A stretch of DNA of 5,371 nt. It comes from Bacteroidales bacterium. Lineage in GTDB: Bacteria > Bacteroidota > Bacteroidia > Bacteroidales > 4484-276. Numbering within the stretch: the stretch's first letter is position 1; the number at the start of each line of letters is the position of its first letter. Below the pieces are notes generated by a model, which worked only from the letters and a program-made list of their open reading frames with translations, was not told the origin of the DNA and did not search any database. Positions 1 to 5,316 of this stretch are shown one piece after another. The DNA is taken from contig JAOZRY010000198.1 in the NCBI GenBank assembly GCA_029939965.1, forward strand, positions 1-5,371, read 5' to 3'. Both the position numbers and the translations under genes were made by a program.

Positions 1-1009
1 ACTGTTCGGCAAGTTGTCCACGGTAAATCGAGAGTAGGTTATCATGGTTCAGTGCATCGCTATATTCAATTCCCATTACCCTGTTCATTAACCCAATATC
101 CAGAAATACAGTTTTGAACTTTCTCTCAGAAGCATTGATTTCCATTGGCATACCGGGGCTGGAAACAGCTTTTATTTTTGTTGCAATACGAGCCTTCAAC
201 AAACTTTCAAATGCTTTCTTAATGGTAGGGATGGTGTAATCCTTTGAAAAAGTGGTGTATTTTATTTGCTGGCCAACTTTTGCTGCCAAACCCGAAAATA
301 CTGTGTTCAGGCAATTTATATCCGTTTTTGGTTTATACTTGTTAAAATCCAATTTGTAAGTTTCGATGATTTCATCCTGTACTTCGGTGGCAGTTTTTAT
401 TGATTTTGTTTCCGAATAAACCTTTACACATTCAGGCATTCCACCAACCAACCAATAAGTTCGAAGTTGGCTGATAAGATAATTATGGATAGGTTCGGAA
501 ACATTGCTAATAGGTTGCCTGCAAAGTTCGGCAGCTTTATTGTTCCTCAGGGCAAGCAGAAATTCAGAAAAATCCATTGGAAAAACTTCCATCATTTGAA
601 TGCGTCCTACCGGAAAGGAGATTTCGCTATAAACAAATTCCAGTAAGGAGCCGGCTGCAATTACATGCAACCCGGGTTTCTTTTCATAAAAATAGCGCAA
701 CGACATAATTGCTCTGGGGCATATCTGTATTTCATCAAGAAAAACCAGCGATTCAGACTCTATAATATGTTGCCCCATTCTGATTTCAAGTTCCGAACAA
801 ATTTTTTCAGGGTCTAAATCCCCATCAAACAATGAAATTAAGTCTGGTTTTTCTTCAAAATCAACCTTTATTAGATTTTTAAATAATTCTTTGGCAAGGG
901 ATTCAACGAGCCATGTTTTGCCAACCTGCCTTGCACCCCTCAATAGTAAAGGCTTTCGCCTTTCTTTTGTAGCCCATTCTTTCAAATCCAAAATGATGTA
1001 TCTATCCAT
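1..1009 (-). CDS. AAA_14/DUF4143 family ATP-binding protein, 3' end outside window
   Basis: This is a predicted cytoplasmic P-loop ATPase of the AAA_14 plus DUF4143 type, common in many copies in Bacteroidota and other prokaryotes; its cellular role is not established. I translated 336 codons with no stop. Walker A is GARQVGKT (residues 25-32), Walker B is LVFLDEIQ (88-95, D92/E93), and the sensor-like AAGSLLEF (118-125) is followed by PVGR (133-136). The DUF4143 half has LVGGMPE (187-193), FLDIGLMNR (302-310) and RGQLAEQ (330-336). Family members usually have roughly 400-450 residues, so about 100 residues, including the nuclease-like C-terminal part, lie beyond base 1. The ATG at 1007-1009 is chosen because an in-frame TAA (1016-1018) lies just upstream and MDRYIILDLKEW is a typical N-terminus. 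There is no Shine-Dalgarno. It is divergent from the acyl-CoA synthetase and has a phased repeat array in its promoter. The frame is intact as far as seen. Family assignment is secure; function is not. Confidence 0.93.
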   Translation of the reverse strand, partial: MDRYIILDLKEWATKERRKPLLLRGARQVGKTWLVESLAKELFKNLIKVDFEEKPDLISLFDGDLDPEKICSELEIRMGQHIIESESLVFLDEIQICPRAIMSLRYFYEKKPGLHVIAAGSLLEFVYSEISFPVGRIQMMEVFPMDFSEFLLALRNNKAAELCRQPISNVSEPIHNYLISQLRTYWLVGGMPECVKVYSETKSIKTATEVQDEIIETYKLDFNKYKPKTDINCLNTVFSGLAAKVGQQIKYTTFSKDYTIPTIKKAFESLLKARIATKIKAVSSPGMPMEINASERKFKTVFLDIGLMNRVMGIEYSDALNHDNLLSIYRGQLAEQ

Positions 1010-1014
1010 TGAAA

Positions 1015-1134
1015 TTTAGTTTTACAATGCAAAACTACATAAAATGTTTTAGTTTTCCAACCCAAATTATCAAATTGGGATTTAGTTTCCCAACCCAAAT
1101 TCAATAAATGTGATTTAGTTATCCATTGTTCCTG
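1015..1134. repeat. Four-copy motif array with exact 33-bp period upstream of the ATPase
   Basis: TTTAGTT occurs at 1015-1021, 1048-1054, 1081-1087 and 1114-1120, each exactly 33 bp from the next. The two central copies extend to a 21-bp block (1048-1068 and 1081-1101) that differs at one base and contains CCAACCCAAATT. The outer copies keep only the core, the last followed by ATCCA. The bases between blocks are not conserved. A 33-bp step is about three helical turns, so all copies face roughly the same side of DNA, as in operator arrays bound cooperatively. The array sits directly before the ATPase start and overlaps its candidate promoter, so regulation of this gene, possibly autoregulation, is the natural inference. 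Confidence 0.85.
1030..1060 (-). promoter_or_regulatory. Candidate Bacteroidota promoter of the DUF4143 ATPase
   Basis: Read on the minus strand, TAGTTTTG (1037 to 1030) fits the Bacteroidota -7 consensus TAnnTTTG. TTGG (1060 to 1057) lies exactly 19 bp upstream, where a -33 TTTG/TTG element is expected. Transcription would begin near 1022-1026, giving a leader of about 12-17 nt. The spacer contains one copy of the 33-bp-phased AACTAAA motif, so a protein bound there would directly affect RNA polymerase. The boxes are seen; their use is inferred. Confidence 0.55.
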
Positions 1135-1278
1135 GTTTGATTTATTTTCGATGGCATATCGTAACAGATAATGAAAATAGAGAAAATTTGTAATCAACAT
1201 TAAATTTAAGGATATTTATTGACTGATAGTGAGTATTTCTAATATAATACCCCAAAAATACACTTCCATGAATTATTG

Positions 1279-1286
1279 TACATTTG
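1279..1286 (+). promoter_or_regulatory. Candidate -7 box of the acyl-CoA synthetase gene
   Basis: TACATTTG matches the Bacteroidota -7 consensus TAnnTTTG and lies 22 bp before the ATG at 1309, giving a predicted leader of about 16-19 nt. There is no recognisable -33 TTTG at 19 bp upstream (AAAT at 1256-1259), so the assignment rests on the -7 box and its position. The leader is A/T-rich without a Shine-Dalgarno, as is usual in this phylum. Confidence 0.5.
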
Positions 1287-1308
1287 CCGCCTCATAAAAT
1301 AAATTAGT

Positions 1309-2952
1309 ATGAAAGAATATCCGATTTTAACCCTGCCGGCACTTTTACAACAATCAGTAAAAAAGTATGGAAACCGGCCTGTAGTTGCCTTTGTTAACGA
1401 GACTCCTTTAACATATTCGGAATTTGAAAAGCGGAGGCAGTCGGTTACATATCTGCTCGAAAAAATGAAAATACAGCCTGGCGACCGTGTGGCTCTGTTG
1501 AGTACAAATATGCCAAACTGGGGAATTACCTATTTTGCCATTGCTTCAATGGGAGCGGTTGTGGTTCCTATACTTCCTGATTTTAGTGTGAATGAAATCG
1601 ATAATGTATTGATCCATTCCGAATCTAAGGCCATTTTTGTTTCACAGGGATTGAAGTCGAAAATTGAGAATTTTAAGCAGGATACTTTACTACACCGCAT
1701 ACTGGTTGATGATTTTTCGATATTGGAAAGCAAGCGCCGGGGCATTCGGTTTAAAGAAGGAAAAGTGCCGGCCAAAGAATACCAGATTGCCGAAAATGAT
1801 TTGGCTGTAATTATTTACACCTCCGGGACTACCGGAAAATCGAAAGGGGTAATGCTTACACACAAAAATCTTAGTTCTAATGCCGTTGCGAGCAGAGGCA
1901 TACAGGAAATCAATTCCGGGGATAGGTTCTTGTCGGTGCTACCTTTGTCGCATACTTACGAAAATACCATCGGGTTTATCTTACCAATTATTTGCGGCGC
2001 AAGCATTTTTTATATTAAAAAACCTCCTACACCAGCAGTTTTGCTCCCTGCATTAAAAACAGTGAGGCCTACATTGATGCTGACAGTTCCATTGATTATC
2101 GAGAAAATATACAGAAATAAAGTATTACCTTCATTCACTAAGAGTAAATTGACCAAGACGTTGTACGCCATTCCCACATTGCGCAAAAAGTTTAATCAAT
2201 TGGCCGGGAAAAAGCTCATGCGGACATTTGGCGGTGAATTGAAATTTTTTGGGATTGGCGGAGCCAAACTCGATAAAACAGTGGAGAAATTCCTGCGTGA
2301 AGCTAAGTTTCCTTACGCCATTGGGTACGGGCTTACCGAAACATCGCCCCTGCTTGCAGGTGTTAATGCCGAAAATACAAGGTTGCAATCAACGGGCTCG
2401 CCACTTGAAGGCGTTACTCTAAAAATTAACAATCCGGGAAAACTGACCGGCGAAGGCGAAATTTGGGCAAAAGGGCCAAGTATAATGAAGGGTTACTACA
2501 AAGAGCCTGGGCTAACGAGTGAAGTAATGACAGAAGATGGCTGGTTTAAAACAGGGGATTTGGGGATACTTGACGAAACCAACTACCTATACATTCGCGG
2601 GCGTAGCAAAAGTGTGATTATTGGATCGGGGGGCGAGAATATTTTCCCTGAAGACATCGAGTCGGTCATCAATAATTTTAAACATGTTGCCGAATCGTTG
2701 GTAATTCAGCAAAAGGGAAAATTAGTAGCCATGGTTCATTTTAACCGTGCGGAGATTGAAGATAAGTACCAGGACTTGAAAGGTGAATTATCGGAGTTTA
2801 TTGAAGAAAAATGCGTAGAGTTAAGCAAAGAATTACATGAATATGTAAATGTACGAGTAAACAAATTCTCAAAAATCCAGCTTGTTACAGTCCATAAAGA
2901 GGAATTTAATAAAACAGCCACCAAAAAGATAAAGCGGTTTATGTATGCATAA
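1309..2952 (+). CDS. Long-chain fatty-acid--CoA ligase (AMP-forming)
   Basis: This enzyme activates fatty acids with ATP to an acyl-adenylate and then transfers the acyl group to CoA, feeding lipid synthesis or beta-oxidation; it is cytosolic or membrane-peripheral. At 547 residues it has the usual full length of the ANL (adenylate-forming) superfamily. Visible motifs in order: phosphate-binding IIYTSGTTGKSKGVMLTH (168-185), LPLSHTYE (211-218), adenine/aromatic-site GYGLTETSP (339-347), GEIWAKGPSIMKGYY (383-397), ATP-ribose-binding GWFKTGDLG (411-419), hinge region YIRGRSKSVIIGSGGENI (428-445), and the C-terminal NKTATKKIKR (534-543), where Lys540 occupies the catalytic lysine position of the usual TGK motif. 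There is no signal peptide or membrane segment. The N-terminal ILTLPALLQQSVKKYGNRPVV is the normal family start, so the ATG at 1309 is preferred. It stands alone, divergent from the ATPase. Chain-length specificity cannot be read; the wider alternative is another acyl-CoA synthetase of the FadD-like clade. Confidence 0.93.
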   Translation: MKEYPILTLPALLQQSVKKYGNRPVVAFVNETPLTYSEFEKRRQSVTYLLEKMKIQPGDRVALLSTNMPNWGITYFAIASMGAVVVPILPDFSVNEIDNVLIHSESKAIFVSQGLKSKIENFKQDTLLHRILVDDFSILESKRRGIRFKEGKVPAKEYQIAENDLAVIIYTSGTTGKSKGVMLTHKNLSSNAVASRGIQEINSGDRFLSVLPLSHTYENTIGFILPIICGASIFYIKKPPTPAVLLPALKTVRPTLMLTVPLIIEKIYRNKVLPSFTKSKLTKTLYAIPTLRKKFNQLAGKKLMRTFGGELKFFGIGGAKLDKTVEKFLREAKFPYAIGYGLTETSPLLAGVNAENTRLQSTGSPLEGVTLKINNPGKLTGEGEIWAKGPSIMKGYYKEPGLTSEVMTEDGWFKTGDLGILDETNYLYIRGRSKSVIIGSGGENIFPEDIESVINNFKHVAESLVIQQKGKLVAMVHFNRAEIEDKYQDLKGELSEFIEEKCVELSKELHEYVNVRVNKFSKIQLVTVHKEEFNKTATKKIKRFMYA

Positions 2953-2957
2953 GTGTC

Positions 2958-2982
2958 GGCCTGAATGGAACGATCAGGTTTT
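2958..2982 (+). terminator. Weak terminator-like hairpin after the synthetase gene
   Basis: CCTGA (2960-2964) pairs with TCAGG (2974-2978) around a 9-nt loop. Two G·U pairs can extend the stem downward, and TTTT (2979-2982) follows at once. It begins five bases after the stop codon of the acyl-CoA synthetase, the right place for a terminator, but the stem is short and the T tract brief. Confidence 0.35.
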
Positions 2983-3121
2983 GAAGAGGATTGATATATT
3001 CTTTAACTAGTGTGTGCCAGAAAACGCCGATATCTTCGTTGGACAGTTATTTACAAAAGTAAATTCCTTGATTTTCAATACTTCGTCCGCCTCGATCTCA
3101 GCGATTTATGATACCCGCTTC

Positions 3122-3141
3122 CTCAAAAATTGAGTTTTCTT
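3122..3141 (+). terminator. Second weak hairpin with T-rich tail
   Basis: CTCAA (3122-3126) and TTGAG (3130-3134) form a 5-bp stem with an AAA loop, followed by TTTTCTT. It could back up termination of the synthetase transcript, 170 bp downstream of its stop. The stem is A/T-rich and such hairpins occur by chance, so this is only a candidate. Confidence 0.25.
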
Positions 3142-3298
3142 GCAGACACTAACTACCTTCACATTATAAATTACGCCACAGTTATCCCGAAGTTGTATAA
3201 AATATATACTGGGTTTATATGGCATAAGATTTAGAACTCCTTACTTACCGTAAACTATATTGACGCAATACCAGCGTCTTTTATTATAAATTGTGTTA

Positions 3299-3318
3299 CC
3301 CTGTGCTTTAGCGCGGGG
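3299..3318 (+). repeat. Left REP-like hairpin of a composite palindromic element
   Basis: CCCTGTGCTTTAGCGCGGGG folds into an 8-bp stem (two G·U pairs) with a TTTA loop. Its reverse complement matches the right hairpin at 3408-3427 at 17 of 20 positions, so the two are inverted copies of one palindrome family. Short GC-rich hairpins in inverted pairs are typical of REP/BIME elements mobilised by IS200-like RAYT transposases; no transposase is present here. Confidence 0.6.
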
Positions 3319-3343
3319 TTAAACAATATTTGCTCCCACTTCT

Positions 3344-3386
3344 TCCTCTCTTCCGCCAATCGCTACGCGATTGGCGGAAGAGAGGA
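3344..3386. repeat. Perfect 20-bp stem with 3-nt loop
   Basis: Bases 3344-3363 are perfectly complementary to 3367-3386, with TAC (3364-3366) as loop. The stem is far more GC-rich than its surroundings (core TTCCGCCAATCGC). A run of nine T (3395-3403) follows after an 8-nt gap, which resembles an intrinsic terminator but with the tract too far from the stem. It lies centrally between the two REP-like hairpins, so I read it as the core of the composite element, with termination as a possible secondary effect. Confidence 0.8.
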
Positions 3387-3407
3387 GGAAACACTTTTTT
3401 TTTAAAT

Positions 3408-3427
3408 CCCCGCTCTAAAGAACGGGG
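3408..3427 (-). repeat. Right REP-like hairpin of the composite palindromic element
   Basis: CCCCGCTCTAAAGAACGGGG forms an 8-position stem with one C·A mismatch and a TAAA loop. It is inverted relative to the hairpin at 3299-3318. Flanking bases also pair across the element: TTAAA (3319-3323) against TTTAA (3401-3405). Hence 3303-3323 and 3401-3423 form an outer inverted repeat enclosing the long central stem. Confidence 0.6.
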
Positions 3428-3478
3428 CAATTGAACACTGTTTCATTTTTACGAATTATGAAATGCGACAATTCTATT

Positions 3479-3664
3479 TTACGAATGAAAAGGCATAACA
3501 GATTGATTTATAGAGCTAAGGTAAGGATTTCTAAGATTAAAGTAATGATTTCCGCCGCCACGCTCTTCTTCGATATATTCTTGTCCATAAATCTGACCCT
3601 ATGGTATTAAAAATACGATAAATATAAGAGCCGTCAAAAGGTAGCGAAATGCAAACCTGTCCAT
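3479..3664 (-). pseudogene. Remnant: N-terminus of a secreted protein, broken by in-frame TAG
   Basis: Reading minus from ATG 3664, the frame gives MDRFAFRYLLTALIFIVFLI, a basic start plus long hydrophobic segment typical of a Sec signal peptide. A TAG follows at codon 22 (3599-3601), and the same frame then continues with GQIYGQEYIEEERGGG and NHYFNLRNPYLSSINQSV before a TAA at 3479-3481. A signal cleavage region would fall around IYGQ. The frame stays protein-like on both sides of the TAG, which suggests a former Trp or Gln codon mutated to stop, and the rest of the gene is missing. I do not recognise the family. It follows the discoidin remnant by 47 bp in the same direction, so both probably came from one operon encoding exported proteins. 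Confidence 0.6.
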
Positions 3665-3711
3665 TGCCTGGGACAGGAAATGCTTTGATCTATAGTAAGT
3701 GTTTTTAGAAA

Positions 3712-3976
3712 CTATACCAAAAGTAAGATCATTACAAACCCTAAAGTAAATTCTGCTGCTGAGGCCCATGGATTTACATTTACTTCTAAAAGTGCCGGAA
3801 AGTGAAAATACTTCTCGAAAACACCTTCATGAAAGTCGATACTTTGTGAAGATGAAATATTTCAAAAAGCCCCGATACTTACCGGTTTGCCCTGTTCAAG
3901 TGTGTCTTTGCTGATGTAAAGTTCATAGTCTTTAATCCTTCTACAACACTATTCTGCCGGGTTAGGTAATTAATTA
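3712..3976 (-). pseudogene. Remnant: C-terminal F5/8 type C (discoidin-like) domain
   Basis: The minus strand contains pieces of a carbohydrate-binding-type discoidin domain, as found at the C-terminus of many secreted Bacteroidota glycosidases and sulfatases. In one frame, bases 3971-3936 read NYLTRQNSVVEG, and after a one-base frameshift near 3938 the next frame gives RIKDYELYISKD and then QGKPVSIGAF. This matches the family pattern YLPRQ...GRIKDYE.YIS.DG..WGKPV. A TGA interrupts at 3862-3864; the same frame resumes with EKYFHFPALLEVN and NPWASAAEFTLG, corresponding to the family's RY.RF.ALSEVNGNPW.SAAE, and ends at TAG 3712-3714. The upstream catalytic part is absent, cut at the ychF promoter. 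The frameshift plus stop make it non-functional. The recognition is from memory of the family pattern and is strong; the identity of the parent protein is unknown. Confidence 0.82.
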
Positions 3977-3984
3977 TAACTTTG
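3977..3984 (+). promoter_or_regulatory. Candidate -7 box of ychF
   Basis: TAACTTTG matches TAnnTTTG and lies 37 bp before the ychF ATG, predicting a leader of about 30 nt that is A/T-rich without a Shine-Dalgarno. The GCGCCTC after the box resembles the GCCGCCTC after the synthetase -7 box at 1279. The -33 region (around 3952-3956, TTCTG) is a poor match. Upstream bases belong to the discoidin pseudogene, so any -33 contacts now come from fossil sequence. Confidence 0.55.
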
Positions 3985-4021
3985 CGCCTCGAAAAATTTA
4001 TCATATTAATACATAATAGAA

Positions 4022-5122
4022 ATGAGCCTTAAATGTGGGATTATCGGAATAACAAATGTTGGAAAAACAGCCATTTTCAACTGCATATCCAAAACCAAAG
4101 CCGAAGTAACAAACTTTGCATTCAGTACCAATAAATCTAATTTGGGAATGATTGATGTTCCTGATGAGCGATTGCTCAATATTGATGCAATTATCAAATC
4201 GGCGCGTGTAGTACTTACAACTGTTGATATTGTAGATATACCCGGACTTGCCAAAGGTTCGAGCCATGGCGAAGGTGTTGGTAATAAATTTCTTGCCGAC
4301 ATTCAGCAAACCGATGCTATAATACATGTGTTGAGATGTTTTGACGATGAAAACCTACCCCACATCGAAGGTTCTGTTGACCCGGTAAGGGATATCGAAA
4401 TAGTTGACCTTGAACTGCAAGTGCGCGATCTTGACCTCGTGCAACGCAAGATTCAGCGTATGGAAAAGTTGGCCAAATCGGGCGATAAAGAAATTAAACG
4501 TCAGATTGGAATTCTGGAAGAGTTGGCTGAACATTTAGAAAATATGAAAAATGTACGCGATTTTGAGGTTGATCCCAAAGACAAAATTGCCATTATCGAT
4601 GATATGTATCTGCTCACCGCTAAACCCATTATGTACGTTTGCAATGTGGATGATGATTCGGCAACCGACGGAAACAACTATTCTGAAGTTGTAAAGGAAG
4701 CTTTAAAGAATATTGAAACAGAGGTAATTGTAATTGCAGGAGAGCTGGAAGCAGAAATTGCCGAGCTGGAGGATGAAGCAGACAGAAAAGAATTTTTGGG
4801 CGATGCCGGACTTACCGAACCCGGAGTAAATAAAATGATAAGGTCGGCATACTCACTTTTAAACCTGGAATCGTTTTTTACAGCAGGCCCCAAAGAGGTT
4901 AGAGCATGGACCGTAAAAAAAGGATCTACAGCCCCAATGGCAGCAGGCGTTATTCACAGCGATCTTGAGCGTGGTTTTATCCGTGCCGAGGTTACCAAAT
5001 ATGACGATTTTATAAAATATGGTTCAGAGCAAGCATGCAAAGAAGTCGGCAAATTCCACATCGAAGGCAAGAATTATATTGTAAAGGACGGTGATATGCT
5101 GAATATAAGGTTTAATGTTTAG
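4022..5122 (+). CDS. ychF: Redox/stress-linked YchF/OLA1-type ATPase (Obg-family P-loop NTPase)
   Basis: YchF is a near-universal TRAFAC-class, Obg-family NTPase that prefers ATP over GTP, binds ribosomes and is linked in other bacteria to oxidative-stress control and translation. The 366-residue length is normal (E. coli 363). Motifs: P-loop GITNVGKT (9-16), switch I FAFSTNKSN (32-40), Walker B/G3 DIPGL (72-76), the Gly-rich KGSSHGEGVGNKF (78-90), His114 at the position of the catalytic His described in E. coli YchF, a charged coiled-coil-like helical insert (about 124-180), G4 NVDD (208-211), and a C-terminal TGS domain (about 280-365) with KEVRAWTV and KNYIVKDGDMLNIRFNV. Compared with the common GLPNVGKST and FPFCTIEPN, the P-loop and switch I are divergent, and G4 has Asp where YchF normally has Glu. 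The start at 4022 gives the standard MSLKCGI N-terminus. It is monocistronic as far as seen, with no clear terminator after it. Confidence 0.95.
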   Translation: MSLKCGIIGITNVGKTAIFNCISKTKAEVTNFAFSTNKSNLGMIDVPDERLLNIDAIIKSARVVLTTVDIVDIPGLAKGSSHGEGVGNKFLADIQQTDAIIHVLRCFDDENLPHIEGSVDPVRDIEIVDLELQVRDLDLVQRKIQRMEKLAKSGDKEIKRQIGILEELAEHLENMKNVRDFEVDPKDKIAIIDDMYLLTAKPIMYVCNVDDDSATDGNNYSEVVKEALKNIETEVIVIAGELEAEIAELEDEADRKEFLGDAGLTEPGVNKMIRSAYSLLNLESFFTAGPKEVRAWTVKKGSTAPMAAGVIHSDLERGFIRAEVTKYDDFIKYGSEQACKEVGKFHIEGKNYIVKDGDMLNIRFNV

Positions 5123-5213
5123 GGATTTACCATAGACCTTAGCTGCTCATATTTTTAAGAGTTATTTTGCATCAGTGAATATCTTTGTCAAAGGAATTAT
5201 TTTACCAAAATGA

Positions 5214-5268
5214 AAGTCATCCGATGAATCTGCTTAGGCAGTAGCCTGTATTTTTGAACTTTCGCACA
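5214..5268 (+). repeat. 55-bp direct repeat, copy 1
   Basis: This 55-bp sequence is identical to 5317-5371 at a 103-bp offset. It starts with AAGTCATCCGATGAATC, whose core TCATCCGATGA (5217-5227) is an odd palindrome with 5-bp arms. A small hairpin CTGC-TTAG-GCAG (from 5230) follows, then TATTTTTG (5249-5256), which fits the Bacteroidota -7 consensus. Operator plus promoter would be one reading; a mobile-element end is another. No gene follows copy 1 within the window. Confidence 0.85.
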
Positions 5269-5283
5269 ACTGATTAAAACAAC

Positions 5284-5294
5284 TCATCGGATGA
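5284..5294 (-). promoter_or_regulatory. Third copy of the palindrome, other orientation
   Basis: TCATCGGATGA is the reverse complement of the palindrome in the direct repeats; with flanks, 5284-5296 is the exact inverse of 5215-5227 (13 bp). Because the core is itself nearly symmetrical, only the central base and the two flanking bases show real inversion. Three such sites (5217, 5284, 5320) in 114 bp look like binding sites for a dimeric repressor, for example of the GntR/FCD type, or like terminal inverted repeats of an 82-bp element (5215-5296). Confidence 0.5.
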
Positions 5295-5316
5295 CTAAAA
5301 CCAAAACCTACGAAGT

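Larger units (their letters stand above)
2953..3298. other. Gap without an intact gene; possible decayed sequence
   Basis: Apart from the two weak hairpins, I see no supported gene. One minus-strand frame is sparse in stops, with only three (3241-3243, 3106-3108 and a TAG near 3012) over about 95 codons. It includes a 39-codon ORF starting at ATG 3225 (MPYKPSIYFIQLRDNCG). No family is recognisable. Given two clear minus-strand gene fossils further right, this may be older debris of the same lost operon, but nothing in the sequence proves it. Confidence 0.4.

Noticed and set aside
982..1200. 72-codon minus-strand ORF with an 11-residue repeat (LGWETK / LGWKTK) overlapping the ATPase start
   Set aside because: The peptide repeat is a by-product of the 33-bp DNA period being divisible by three. 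Conservation is in contiguous DNA blocks, the one difference between the central copies changes an amino acid (E/K), and the ORF overlaps the ATPase start and covers its promoter. A short leader peptide cannot be fully excluded.
3106..3225. 39-codon minus-strand ORF (MPYKPSIYFIQLRDNCG...) in the gap after the synthetase
   Set aside because: It is short, has no recognisable family or promoter, and is of a length expected by chance; it is mentioned in the gap entry only.
3344..3403. Central stem plus T9 as a simple intrinsic terminator of the synthetase gene
   Set aside because: The T tract begins 8 nt after the stem and the structure is about 390 bp from the stop codon, nested inside inverted REP-like hairpins; a repeat element explains it better.
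5216..5240. Hammerhead-like core (CCGATGA resembling CTGATGA)
   Set aside because: The invariant core base is wrong, and no GAAA strand or matching three-stem layout follows.
5215..5296. 82-bp transposon-like unit with 13-bp perfect terminal inverted repeats
   Set aside because: Eleven of the 13 bases form a near-symmetrical palindrome that matches itself in either orientation, so the inverted repeat evidence reduces to three bases; no target duplication is visible. Kept only as one reading of the repeat region.
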